Source of the DNA: SAR324 cluster bacterium
GTDB lineage: Bacteria > SAR324 > NAC60-12
Reading direction: 5' to 3'
Assembly: GCA_028822475.1 (NCBI GenBank)
Contig: JAPKDT010000046.1
Coordinates: forward strand, 1 to 11,386
DNA length: 11,386 bases
Part shown: positions 1 to 7,446 of the stretch, in pieces
Numbering within the stretch: position 1 is the first letter of the stretch
Layout: each line of letters opens with the position of its first letter
Notes under the pieces: model-generated
Seen by the model: only the letters and a program-made list of their open reading frames with translations
Told to the model about the DNA's origin: nothing
Database searches by the model: none
Translations under genes and position numbers: made by a program

Positions 1-2221
1 AGACAATGTTTCGATTCAGGAAGCTGATTCGATAGAACAGGCAGTTGAGACTTTACAACTGAGCAAAGAGCTTACACTTTCTGCAGTTGAAGAAGACGGT
101 AAGGGAAACATAATTGAACCGCCTGCTGAAGTAGATACAACAAAACAAACACTGAAAGAAGCATCTGAGAGTGTTCCTAAAAAATCTAATGACACTGAAA
201 AAGGAACGACTGTTAATGAAGATAAAAATTCAAACAATAAAAAAGTAGTTTTCAAGCAACATCAAGCTGCTGAAGAAGAACCAGGGAAAAATAAAAATTT
301 CCGCCGGCCTGATGAAGATAAGAAACGAAAAGGGGGAGGCGCACAAAGAGATTATTTCTTTCGTGATAAGAAACCGCGTCACCGCAGAAAAGATCAGCAG
401 CAAGGACGTCGACATGACAAAACTGCCAAAAAGTCTTTTGACCCTAATGCGCCTAAGCACGTTTTCAATCCACGTAAAAAGAGTATCCGGATAGGCAACC
501 AGGTTGTTGTCGCAGAACTTGCGAGATTGATTGGTATCAAAGTGCCGGAAATCTTAAGAAAATTGATGGCCCTCGGCATCATGGTAACAATCAACCAGAC
601 AATTACTGGAGAAACCGCAGAGCTGATTGCTACAGATTTTGATGTGACAGTTGAGGTTGAAACTTTCGAACTGACTGACCTGCTCAAAGAAAATGAGCCG
701 GATGCAGCAGATTTGGCAATACGTGCACCGATTGTGACAATCATGGGGCATGTTGATCACGGAAAAACGTCTCTGCTCGACAAAATAAGAGAAACCAAAA
801 TCGCTACTGGTGAGGCCGGCGGGATTACTCAGCACATAGGTGCATATCATCTGAAGGCTGGTGGGAACAATGTAACATTCCTCGATACACCTGGACACGA
901 GGCTTTTACCTCGATGCGTGCCAGAGGAGCTAATATAACCGATATCGTTATTCTTGTTGTCGCTGCGGATGATAAAGTTCAGCCTCAAACCATTGAAGCA
1001 ATTCAGCATGCACGTGCAGCTGATGTACCGATAATTGTCGCGGTGAATAAAGTTGACCGTCCTGAAGCTGACCCAATGAGGATTCAGCAGGAACTGCTCA
1101 GTCATGAACTGATTCCTGAAGATTTAGGTGGAAGTACTATCTTTGTGAAGGTCTCAGCCAAAACAGGTGAAGGAATAGACGAACTGCTGGAAATGATTCA
1201 TTTACAGGCAGAAATACTCGAGCTCAGAGCTACCGCCAAAGGACTTGCCCGAGGAACCATCATTGAGTCACGAGTCCGTAAAGGACAAGGTCCTGTCGGA
1301 ACTGTTCTGGTTCAGCGAGGTACGCTCAAGGTCGGCGATTATTTCGTCATGGGCAGTATCCATGGAAGAATACGTGCGATGTTTGATGAAAGCGGCAGTA
1401 CGATGGAGGAAGCAGGACCTTCAATACCTGTAGAAATTTCTGGTTTAAGCAACGTTCCTGCAGTTGGTGAAATATTTGTCATTCTTGATGATGAAAAGAA
1501 AGCACGACAAATTGCTGGGGAACGTGAGCACAAACTCAGAGCAGAAACTATCGTCGCTGATCAAAAAACAAGTCTTGATAACCTTTTCAGCAAAATTGAA
1601 GAAGGTCAGGCAAATGAACTTCGCCTGATCTTAAAAGGAGATGTGCAAGGTTCAGTTGAAGCTCTTAAATCCTCACTTGAACAAATTGGTGATGAAAGGA
1701 TTTCACCGAGGTTTCTCCTGTGTGCAGTCGGTAATGTTACCGAAACCGATATAACATTAGCGTCCGCTTCTGACGCAATTATTGTCGGTTTCAACGTTAA
1801 GATGGATCCAAAAGCCAAAGAAATACGTGCCAGTGAGGGTGTTGATGTACGTCTTTATGACGTTATTTACAACGCGTTGGATGATGTCAAAGCAGCCATG
1901 GAAGGACTTTTGGAACCAGAAATCCGGGAAGAAATACTTGGACATCTGGAAGTACGTCAGATCTTTTCTTCAGGCAAAAATGGCATGGTTGTCGGAGGTC
2001 TCGTCACAGACGGGAAGCTCCATAGAAATGACATGATACGAGTATTACGAAAAGAAAAAAGTGTCTTTGAAGGTTCTATCATCTCTCTCAAACGATTCAA
2101 AGACGATGTCCAGGAAGTTGCACAGAACTATGAGTGCGGACTTGTGCTTGATTTTACTAAAATTGAAGACGGTGATATTGTGGAAGCCTACAAGCAAATT
2201 GAAGAGAGCGCACGGCTCTAA
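1..2221 (+). CDS. infB: Translation initiation factor IF-2, 5'-partial
   Basis: IF2 is the GTPase that brings initiator fMet-tRNA to the 30S subunit and promotes 50S joining. The frame is open from the first bases, so the true start lies outside the window; 739 residues are visible (E. coli IF2 has about 890). The first ~155 are low complexity: an acidic Glu/Thr/Ser-rich part, then a basic Lys/Arg/Gln-rich part. The IF2 N2-like domain follows (about 478-650, with KKSIRIGNQVVVAELARLIG and LMALGIMVTINQ). The G domain has G1 GHVDHGKT (746-769), G2 GGITQHIG, G3 DTPGH (884-898), G4 NKVD (1046-1057) and G5 SAK (1154-1162). The beta-barrel domain II, domain III and the fMet-tRNA-binding C-terminal domain follow, and the end is intact at a TAA stop. 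A TTG at 527 could serve as a start but would cut the N2 domain, so it is not the real start. First visible gene of the infB-rbfA-truB-rpsO-pnp cluster. Confidence 0.98.
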   Translation, partial: DNVSIQEADSIEQAVETLQLSKELTLSAVEEDGKGNIIEPPAEVDTTKQTLKEASESVPKKSNDTEKGTTVNEDKNSNNKKVVFKQHQAAEEEPGKNKNFRRPDEDKKRKGGGAQRDYFFRDKKPRHRRKDQQQGRRHDKTAKKSFDPNAPKHVFNPRKKSIRIGNQVVVAELARLIGIKVPEILRKLMALGIMVTINQTITGETAELIATDFDVTVEVETFELTDLLKENEPDAADLAIRAPIVTIMGHVDHGKTSLLDKIRETKIATGEAGGITQHIGAYHLKAGGNNVTFLDTPGHEAFTSMRARGANITDIVILVVAADDKVQPQTIEAIQHARAADVPIIVAVNKVDRPEADPMRIQQELLSHELIPEDLGGSTIFVKVSAKTGEGIDELLEMIHLQAEILELRATAKGLARGTIIESRVRKGQGPVGTVLVQRGTLKVGDYFVMGSIHGRIRAMFDESGSTMEEAGPSIPVEISGLSNVPAVGEIFVILDDEKKARQIAGEREHKLRAETIVADQKTSLDNLFSKIEEGQANELRLILKGDVQGSVEALKSSLEQIGDERISPRFLLCAVGNVTETDITLASASDAIIVGFNVKMDPKAKEIRASEGVDVRLYDVIYNALDDVKAAMEGLLEPEIREEILGHLEVRQIFSSGKNGMVVGGLVTDGKLHRNDMIRVLRKEKSVFEGSIISLKRFKDDVQEVAQNYECGLVLDFTKIEDGDIVEAYKQIEESARL

Positions 2222-2229
2222 ATAAGATC

Positions 2230-2625
2230 ATGAAAAAAACAGGAAGAAGTAGTTTCAGCACACTGGTGCATCGTAGACTCTCAGAAATTCTTCTTTTCGA
2301 AAGTAAAGATCCCCGTTTTAGTAAAGTGACCATCAGTAGAGTAGAAGCAGCGCCTAATATGTCTTCTGCGAGAGTCCATTTTTCAATTTTTCCTTCAACA
2401 GGACAGCAGGAGTTGGTAGACTCATTAAACAAGGCTGCAGGCTTTTTCAGTATACAACTGGGCAAAGTTCTCAAAACACGGAACACACCGCAGTTAACTT
2501 TTGTCTATGACGCAGGATTTGACCACAGTGATGAAATTGAAATATTACTGCGCAGTGTACTTCCAAAAGACTCGGTTGAGTCTCAGGAATCTGATCTTGA
2601 TCTAAATACTGAAACTGCTGAGTGA
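2230..2625 (+). CDS. rbfA: 30S ribosome-binding factor RbfA
   Basis: RbfA is a small KH-fold protein that binds the immature 30S subunit near the 5' end of 16S rRNA and is needed for late maturation and cold adaptation. The 131-residue length fits the family. Family-like stretches are the N-terminal helix around LVHRRLSEIL, the KDPRFSKVTISRVE segment, the strand SSARVHFSIF, the later FSIQLGKVLKTRNTPQLTFVYD block, and a C-terminal segment with the DEIEILLR helix. The last ~20 residues are acidic and probably disordered. It starts 8 nt after the infB stop; only a weak purine run precedes the ATG, so translation may depend on coupling to infB. Confidence 0.93.
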   Translation: MKKTGRSSFSTLVHRRLSEILLFESKDPRFSKVTISRVEAAPNMSSARVHFSIFPSTGQQELVDSLNKAAGFFSIQLGKVLKTRNTPQLTFVYDAGFDHSDEIEILLRSVLPKDSVESQESDLDLNTETAE

Positions 2626-2649
2626 TTTGTTGGTTTCTAGCTAATACGA

Positions 2650-3591
2650 ATGAGTTTCTTGCGGATAATCAGCATTGACAAGCCGAAAGGCTGGACTTCT
2701 TTTGATGTCGTTCGTTTTGTAAAACGACAGTTTCAGGAAAAAAAAGTCGGACATCTCGGCACCTTAGACCCCATGGCAACAGGTGTCCTGCCTGTTTTCC
2801 TCGGACAGGCTACCCGTCTTATTCCACTCTTTAACAATGTCGACAAAACTTACCGCGCGGTTTGCAAATTTGGAGAATCAACCGATACCTATGACGCGGA
2901 GGGTACAATCACACAGACACTTGATCCTTCCTTTTTAAATCCGCAAGAAGTAACAAAAGCGGTTTACTCATTTCTCGGACAGCAGGAGCAGCAAACCCCC
3001 GCCTTTTCTGCTGCAAAAGTCAACGGAGTGCCTGCCTACAAACTGGCAAGACAAGGTCTGGAGGTGCCTGTCAAAATACGCACAGTAACATTCCACGAGT
3101 TAGAGGTTGAGTCTGTCGAACTGCCATTTGCGCAATTCAGGGTACATTGTTCAAAAGGAACTTACATCCGGACACTCGTAAATGATCTGGGACTTTTACT
3201 GAAAGCAGGTGCGCATCTTACATCTTTGGAACGTTTAGCATGTGGAGCATGGTTTCACAGTGACAATTCAGTCACAATTGAGAAACTGAAGCAAATGGAA
3301 AGTGACACAGATGTACCATGGATTTCACCTTTAAAACTGTTGGATCACCTTTATACTGTCAGTGCAACATCTCAAATTCTGACTGCCCTAAAATACGGTC
3401 GTCGAGTAGAAGTTCCGGAACCTCTTGATACTGTCCAAAACACCGAAATGTCTGCAGAAAATGAATTTTCCGCAGAATCGAAGCAAATTCAGACAAAAGT
3501 TTTAACTTCAGACGATAATTTGGTTGCTATCGGTTATCTAATGTGGGAAAATGACGTCTGTTATTTTCAACCATCAAAAGTTTTTATCTAG
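2650..3591 (+). CDS. truB: tRNA pseudouridine(55) synthase TruB
   Basis: TruB isomerises U55 in the T-loop of nearly all elongator tRNAs and also acts as a tRNA folding chaperone in the cytoplasm. The 313 residues open with the family motif IDKPKGWTSFDVV. The catalytic loop is GHLGTLDPMATGVL, with Asp40 as the nucleophile. Further family segments are KTYRAVCKFGESTDTYDAEG, AFSAAKVNGVPAYKLARQG, and GTYIRTLVNDLG (about residues 173-184). The C-terminal ~85 residues form a TruB-C/PUA-like region interrupted by a Glu/Ser/Gln-rich linker around residues 255-283, which is variable in the family. It starts 24 nt after rbfA with no recognisable Shine-Dalgarno. The ATG is chosen because the conserved motif begins only a few residues later. 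Confidence 0.96.
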   Translation: MSFLRIISIDKPKGWTSFDVVRFVKRQFQEKKVGHLGTLDPMATGVLPVFLGQATRLIPLFNNVDKTYRAVCKFGESTDTYDAEGTITQTLDPSFLNPQEVTKAVYSFLGQQEQQTPAFSAAKVNGVPAYKLARQGLEVPVKIRTVTFHELEVESVELPFAQFRVHCSKGTYIRTLVNDLGLLLKAGAHLTSLERLACGAWFHSDNSVTIEKLKQMESDTDVPWISPLKLLDHLYTVSATSQILTALKYGRRVEVPEPLDTVQNTEMSAENEFSAESKQIQTKVLTSDDNLVAIGYLMWENDVCYFQPSKVFI

Positions 3592-3609
3592 TTAAGAAAA
3601 TTATTTAAT

Positions 3610-3879
3610 ATGTTAACAAAAAACCGAAAAGTCGAAATTGTAAACAAGTTCGGAAAAAACGATTCCGATACTGGCTCAACTGAAGTGCAGGTTGCATTAT
3701 TAACTGAGCGCATCAATGAATTGACTGATCATTTACGTAGTCAGCCCAAGGATTTCAGTTCACGCAGAGGATTACTGAAACTCGTAGGTCAACGTCGTAA
3801 TTTTATGAGTTATCTTAAAAAGAGAAATCTTGACGTACACGGAGCTATTTCTAAACAGCTTCAGATTCGCGTCAAGTGA
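3610..3879 (+). CDS. rpsO: 30S ribosomal protein S15
   Basis: S15 is a primary-binding protein of the 30S platform that contacts the three-way junction of 16S rRNA helices 20-22 and forms a bridge to the 50S subunit. The 89 residues match the family length. The signature is clear: GSTEVQVALLTERINELTDHL (two parts of one block), then KDFSSRRGLLKLVGQRRNFMSYL. The last helix reads LDVHGAISKQLQIRVK, whereas most S15 proteins have an Arg-Tyr pair and an LGLR-like ending there, so the C-terminus is somewhat divergent. It starts 18 nt after truB. Only a weak AAGAAAA purine stretch precedes the ATG. The 329-nt gap downstream probably carries a processing or control region before pnp. Confidence 0.97.
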   Translation: MLTKNRKVEIVNKFGKNDSDTGSTEVQVALLTERINELTDHLRSQPKDFSSRRGLLKLVGQRRNFMSYLKKRNLDVHGAISKQLQIRVK

Positions 3880-3909
3880 CTCAAACAAAACTTCACAGAG
3901 GACTTGTCC

Positions 3910-3976
3910 ACGGGGGCTGGTCTTCTGCATGGTATTTATTGGCAAATGCCCTTTTGTACCATTTCTTTTCCCCCGT
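3910..3976 (+). repeat. Nested inverted repeat, candidate RNA structure downstream of rpsO
   Basis: Three arm pairs nest inside one another: ACGGGGG (3910-3916) with CCCCCGT (3970-3976), ATGGTA (3929-3934) with TACCAT (3957-3962), and GGC (3941-3943) with GCC (3948-3950) around an AAAT loop. The inner spacers are 6 nt on both sides; the outer ones are 12 and 7 nt. As RNA this gives a long interrupted hairpin. No clean U-tract follows, so it does not look like a standard terminator. Its place between rpsO and pnp recalls the RNase III-processed pnp leader of enterobacteria, but that role is inferred. Confidence 0.45.
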
Positions 3977-4059
3977 ATCCTGTAACATGAAGTCTGCTTC
4001 CCCTCTTTTTGCTATCCATTTTAGTTTGGTGAGAATGAATTTCTTGAAAAGATCCTAAA

Positions 4060-4097
4060 GCTATATAGCAGAGTACTGGATTAATATTAAATTTAAT
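4060..4097. repeat. Cluster of three perfect palindromes
   Basis: GCTATATAGC (4060-4069), TTAATATTAA (4081-4090) and ATTAAATTTAAT (4086-4097) are each perfect palindromes; the last two overlap by 5 nt. The stretch is AT-rich. They could be protein-binding dyads or promoter-proximal sequence for pnp, or simply chance in AT-rich DNA. No good -35 element sits at proper spacing. Confidence 0.3.
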
Positions 4098-4138
4098 GGA
4101 CCAGAAATAGTAGGAAACAGCATGTTACCATTTAAGAA

Positions 4139-4185
4139 TACCGATAGACATTTTGAAAAGGTTTAGCCCTGAGTCAGAATCGGTA
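4139..4185 (+). promoter_or_regulatory. pnp: Stem upstream of pnp ribosome binding site
   Basis: TACCGAT (4139-4145) is the exact reverse complement of ATCGGTA (4179-4185). Inside it, GAC (4147-4149) can pair with GTC (4173-4175) across small bulges, leaving a loop of about 23 nt. The stem ends 14 nt before the AGGAG of pnp. It is a candidate leader hairpin for control of pnp translation or mRNA stability. This reading is inferred, and the stem is only moderately strong. Confidence 0.35.
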
Positions 4186-4199
4186 GAACGTTGATAATT

Positions 4200-4204
4200 A
4201 GGAG
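4200..4204 (+). promoter_or_regulatory. pnp: Ribosome binding site of pnp (AGGAG)
   Basis: AGGAG lies 4 nt before the ATG at 4209. It decides the start: the alternative in-frame TTG at 4191 lies upstream of this site. It is the only clear Shine-Dalgarno sequence in the window, and its spacing is slightly short. Confidence 0.75.
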
Positions 4205-4208
4205 TATA

Positions 4209-6281
4209 ATGAAAATTGTAGAAAGAGAATTCGGATCGGCAACTATGAAGTTGGAAACCGGAAGAATGGCCAAACAGTCCAACGGATCAGTATTGGTTAC
4301 ATACGGTGACACAGTAGTATTAGTTGCTGCAACTGCAGCAAAAGGATCAGGAACAGGCGCGGATTTTTTCCCCCTTACTGTTTTTTATGTTGAAAAAGCA
4401 TATGCCGCCGGTAGAATTCCCGGAGGTTTCTTAAAGCGTGAAGCACGTCTCTCGGATAGTGAGACACTTATTTCACGAATTATTGATCGACCATTGAGAC
4501 CGGCTTTTGAAGATAACTACCTTGCAGAAACAATGATTGCTGCAACAGTATTAAGCCACGATCTTATCCATCCTTCTGATGTTGCCGCTATGAACGGTGC
4601 TTCGGCAGCATTGGCTATTTCTGACATACCTTTTCACAATCCTCTGGGTGGTGTAAGAGTAGGACGTGTCGATGGTAAATTTATCACAAATCCAAGTCCA
4701 GAAGAACTCGAAGTTAGTGAACTGAATATCTTCATGGCTGCGTCTAAAGATGCAATTTTAATGGTTGAAGGAGAATCAAACGGTGTTAGCGAATCAGTGA
4801 TGCTGGATGCCCTCTGGTATGGACAGGAAGCAGTTTTGCCGATCATTGAGATGCAGGAAGAGTTGATGAAGAGTGTGGGCAAGAAAAAACGTACAGTCGA
4901 TGTTCCTTCAGTTGATGCTGAACTAAAAGCAAAAATTGAAGCGATTGCACCTAAGCGACTGCGTGATGCTCTCAGTATTAAAGATAAAATTGAACGTTAT
5001 GAACGTTTGGACACATTACGTGATGAAATAAGTAACGAGATTCTTGGTGATTCACCTGAATCAGGTTCAGCAAAAGAACTCAAACAAATTTTTGCTGACA
5101 TCAAAAAAGATGAAATGCGCTCACGTTTGATCAAGGATCAAATCCGGATAGACGGACGAAAACCTACAGAAATTCGCCCAATCACCTGTGAGACAAAAGT
5201 TTTACCACGTACACACGGTTCAGCCTTGTTCACACGTGGAGAAACACAGGCACTTGCAGTTGCCACCTTAGGTGCACGTGAAGATGAAAAAATGATTGAT
5301 TCACTGGATGGTGTTTCTTTCAAAAGATTCATGCTGCATTATAACTTCCCAAGTTTTTGCGTTGGAGAAACACGAGCACCACGTGGACCGGGACGTAGAG
5401 AAATTGGACACGGAACTTTGGCAGAACGTGGATTGACACCTGTTGTTCCTACCAAAGCCGAATTCCCTTATACAATTCGTCTGGTTTCTGAAGTTCTTGA
5501 ATCAAACGGTTCATCTTCGATGGCTACCGTATGTGCCGGTTCTCTGGCCATGATGGATGCTGGAGTGCCTCTTAAAGAAGCAACTGCAGGTATTGCCATG
5601 GGTTTGATCAGTGACGGTAAAGACAACGTTATTCTTTCAGATATACTAGGTGACGAAGATCACCTGGGTGATATGGATTTCAAGGTTGTCGGTACTGAAA
5701 GCGGAATCACTGCTCTGCAGATGGATATTAAGATTAAAGGACTTGGACGTGAAGTCGTTGAGAAATCCCTGATGCAGGCACGTGAAGGACGATTGCATAT
5801 TTTAGGAAAGATGGCAGAAGAGCTGAAAGAATCCCGCGTAGGACTTTCTACTTATGCACCTCGCTTTATCACTCATAAAATATCACCTGACAAGATCGGT
5901 ACAGTTATTGGTCCAGGTGGTAAAATGATCAAGAGTATTGTCGAAAAAACTGGTGTAAAAATTAACATCGATGATGACGGCATTGTTTCAATCATGTCAC
6001 GTGACCATCAAGCTGTGGATGATGCTCTGGAAATCGTCCAGAATCTGACACGTACAATTGAGATCGGTGAAACTTATACAGGACCAGTCAAGAAAGTAAT
6101 GGACTTCGGCGCGTTTGTCGAAGTTTTTCCTGGTACAGAAGGTCTTGTACATATTTCAAATTTGGCAGAAGGCCGAGTCGAAAAAGTTACCGATGTTTGT
6201 AAAGAGGGTGATATTGTCACCGTCAAAGCAACTGGAGTTGACAGACGAGGTAAAATTCAGCTTAGCATCAAAGACGTTTAA
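4209..6281 (+). CDS. pnp: Polyribonucleotide nucleotidyltransferase (PNPase)
   Basis: PNPase degrades RNA 3'-to-5' by phosphorolysis, releasing nucleoside diphosphates, and can add 3' tails. It works as a trimer, often in an RNA degradosome. The 690 residues carry the full set of domains. The first RNase PH domain (about 5-145) has FFPLTVFYVEKAYAAGRIPG and SRIIDRPLRP. An all-helical linker follows (about 220-300). The second RNase PH domain (about 312-530) begins at RIDGRKPTEIRPI. The KH domain has GPGG at 568-571. The S1 domain starts near GETYTG at 620. Active-site residues are present: GSSS at 434-437, and Asp484, Asp490 and Lys492 within DEDHLGDMDFK, equivalent to E. coli D486, D492 and K494. 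The loop that is FFRR in E. coli reads FLKR here. The ATG at 4209 is chosen for its AGGAG site and its match to family N-termini. It is followed by a strong hairpin. Confidence 0.98.
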   Translation: MKIVEREFGSATMKLETGRMAKQSNGSVLVTYGDTVVLVAATAAKGSGTGADFFPLTVFYVEKAYAAGRIPGGFLKREARLSDSETLISRIIDRPLRPAFEDNYLAETMIAATVLSHDLIHPSDVAAMNGASAALAISDIPFHNPLGGVRVGRVDGKFITNPSPEELEVSELNIFMAASKDAILMVEGESNGVSESVMLDALWYGQEAVLPIIEMQEELMKSVGKKKRTVDVPSVDAELKAKIEAIAPKRLRDALSIKDKIERYERLDTLRDEISNEILGDSPESGSAKELKQIFADIKKDEMRSRLIKDQIRIDGRKPTEIRPITCETKVLPRTHGSALFTRGETQALAVATLGAREDEKMIDSLDGVSFKRFMLHYNFPSFCVGETRAPRGPGRREIGHGTLAERGLTPVVPTKAEFPYTIRLVSEVLESNGSSSMATVCAGSLAMMDAGVPLKEATAGIAMGLISDGKDNVILSDILGDEDHLGDMDFKVVGTESGITALQMDIKIKGLGREVVEKSLMQAREGRLHILGKMAEELKESRVGLSTYAPRFITHKISPDKIGTVIGPGGKMIKSIVEKTGVKINIDDDGIVSIMSRDHQAVDDALEIVQNLTRTIEIGETYTGPVKKVMDFGAFVEVFPGTEGLVHISNLAEGRVEKVTDVCKEGDIVTVKATGVDRRGKIQLSIKDV

Positions 6282-6318
6282 GTCAGTACATCTTCGACTT
6301 AACGTGATTTAAACAGTC

Positions 6319-6355
6319 ATCTGCTGACCTCATCTTCGGACAGAGGTCAGCAGAT
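6319..6355 (+). terminator. Hairpin terminator after pnp
   Basis: ATCTGCTGACCTC (6319-6331) pairs perfectly with GAGGTCAGCAGAT (6343-6355), a 13-bp stem. Within the 11-nt loop, TC-TTCG-GA (6333-6340) can form a 2-bp stem with a UUCG tetraloop. The following ATTCTTTCC is only moderately T-rich, so termination may be partial, or the hairpin may mainly protect the 3' end. It sits 37 nt after the pnp stop and before the next operon. Confidence 0.75.
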
Positions 6356-6404
6356 ATTCTTTCCAAGTGTAGCAATTCTCAGTTATTTTATTAATTCCGC
6401 AAAA

Positions 6405-6433
6405 TTGACTGGGACGCGTCTCTAATCCGTAAT
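6405..6433 (+). promoter_or_regulatory. Candidate sigma-70 promoter of the racemase operon
   Basis: TTGACT (6405-6410) and CGTAAT (6428-6433) are separated by 17 nt. The -35 matches the consensus at 5 of 6 positions, the -10 at 4 of 6. AT-rich sequence (about 6381-6404) lies just upstream. Placement after the pnp terminator and ~90 nt before the racemase ATG makes sense, but the -10 is weak in its first two positions. Confidence 0.4.
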
Positions 6434-6522
6434 CAGACACTATTAGTTTGAGTTTAGCCTTGTCACAGGCTAAAGTTGAACGGATTATTTCAGCATCACC
6501 TCACTATATTTTCAACTTCTGC

Positions 6523-7443
6523 ATGAACCTTGTCATTACGGATTCAGGACTAGGCGGTCTTTCTGTCTGTGCCCAGTTGATGGCTCTTTTAAAAGAAAGC
6601 GCCGGTTCCAGAAATTCAGCTAATCCTGTTGATGGGCTAAAGATCAGCTACATAAACGCTGTTCCTGCAAACGAACGCGGTTATAATTCCATGACCGGAA
6701 AAGCAGAGCAGATTTCGACATTTGAAAAGATTCTCCGAAATACAAAAAAACTAATTAAGCCAAATTACATTTTTGTTGCTTGCGGAACTTTGTCTGTACT
6801 TTTAAAAGATATGCAGTTTAAAAGAGATAACAACAGTTTAATCGAAGGTATTCTGCCGCTTGGTTTCAAACTTCTTCTGGACAGTCTTCATCAAAATTCA
6901 CAAGCAACAGCTCTCATCTTTGGAACGCCAACTACTATAAATGCTAATACTTTTCAGGATGAACTTTCTCAAAATGGAATAGAGCAAAGCCGTATTATAA
7001 CTCAAGCGTGTCCTGAACTGGCAACCCAGATTTCAAATGATCCGGAAGGTTCATTTGTGGCAGAGCGAATCCGGTACTGGGTTCAGCAGGCTTTAAGTCA
7101 ATTAGCAGCAGACAATTCCGGGCCTTTGCTCGTCTTTCTGGGCTGCACCCATTATGCATACTGTGAGAGCCTCTTCAGAAAGTCTTTCATACAGGAAGGT
7201 TACAGCCAGATTTCTATACTGAATCCAAACCTTGCCGCAGCTAATTCTTTGGGTAAAATAGTCTTGCAGGATCAAGGTCCTGACAAAAGTCAATCTACAG
7301 GTATCTCCCTTGAATTCCTGACGCCTTACGCAATTCCGCAACAGGAGATAATAACACTCTCGCAACTACTGAATCCTATTTCAGTTGAAACAGCCGCGGC
7401 CTTCCAAAATGCCATAATATCTCCTGAACTGCTTGCTGAATGA
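6523..7443 (+). CDS. Aspartate/glutamate racemase superfamily protein
   Basis: The protein belongs to the superfamily whose two cysteines exchange the alpha-proton of an amino acid, as in glutamate racemase MurI. It has 306 residues, longer than typical MurI (about 265). The N-terminus ITDSGLGGLSV holds the conserved Asp7-Ser8. The first catalytic Cys is Cys87 in ACGTLS, where MurI has ACNTAS; the second is Cys208 in GCTHY. FGTPTTINANTFQDEL resembles the MurI segment between them. NERGYNSM, TQACP and LNPN are not MurI hallmarks and suggest a separate subfamily. An Asn-to-Gly change follows Cys87, so substrate and activity are uncertain. The start is chosen at ATG 6523 because the family's first strand begins there; an in-frame TTG at 6448 would add 25 poorly family-like residues. 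No Shine-Dalgarno is visible. First gene of an operon with a cupin gene and priA. Confidence 0.85.
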   Translation: MNLVITDSGLGGLSVCAQLMALLKESAGSRNSANPVDGLKISYINAVPANERGYNSMTGKAEQISTFEKILRNTKKLIKPNYIFVACGTLSVLLKDMQFKRDNNSLIEGILPLGFKLLLDSLHQNSQATALIFGTPTTINANTFQDELSQNGIEQSRIITQACPELATQISNDPEGSFVAERIRYWVQQALSQLAADNSGPLLVFLGCTHYAYCESLFRKSFIQEGYSQISILNPNLAAANSLGKIVLQDQGPDKSQSTGISLEFLTPYAIPQQEIITLSQLLNPISVETAAAFQNAIISPELLAE

Positions 7444-7446
7444 ACC

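Larger units (their letters stand above)
3880..4208 (+). other. rpsO-pnp intergenic region
   Basis: This 329-nt gap has no convincing gene. An open frame of 60 codons starts at a GTG that overlaps the rpsO stop (3876-4058), but it shows no recognisable family and looks spurious. What can be seen is a nested inverted repeat (3910-3976), a short GAAG/CTTC hairpin followed by a T-rich run near 3989-4009, three perfect palindromes at 4060-4097, a stem at 4139-4185 and the pnp ribosome binding site at 4200-4204. No strong sigma-70 promoter is apparent. The best weak match is TTGAAA (4153-4158), a 16-nt spacer, then CAGAAT (4175-4180). Confidence 0.6.

Noticed and set aside
527..529. TTG as a start of infB
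   Set aside because: The frame is open and IF2-like upstream to the window edge, and this start would cut the N2 domain.
554..1105. 183-codon open frame on the minus strand
   Set aside because: It is antisense to the conserved IF2 G domain, is rich in Cys, and shows no family features; a shadow of infB.
3989..4009. GAAG/CTTC hairpin followed by a T-rich run as an rpsO terminator
   Set aside because: The stem is only 4 bp and the T-run is interrupted by cytosines; too weak to call.
3876..4058. GTG-initiated 60-codon open frame overlapping the rpsO stop
   Set aside because: It has no recognisable family or ribosome binding site, odd composition, and overlaps the inverted repeat that better explains the region.
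4044..4067. TTGAAA with TATATA as a promoter
   Set aside because: The spacer is only 12 nt, far too short for a sigma-70 promoter.
4191..4193. TTG as the start of pnp
   Set aside because: It is upstream of the AGGAG site, and the six added residues do not resemble PNPase N-termini.
6448..6450. TTG as the start of the racemase gene
   Set aside because: It adds 25 residues before the family's first strand and has no ribosome binding site. It cannot be fully excluded, because ATG 6523 also lacks one.
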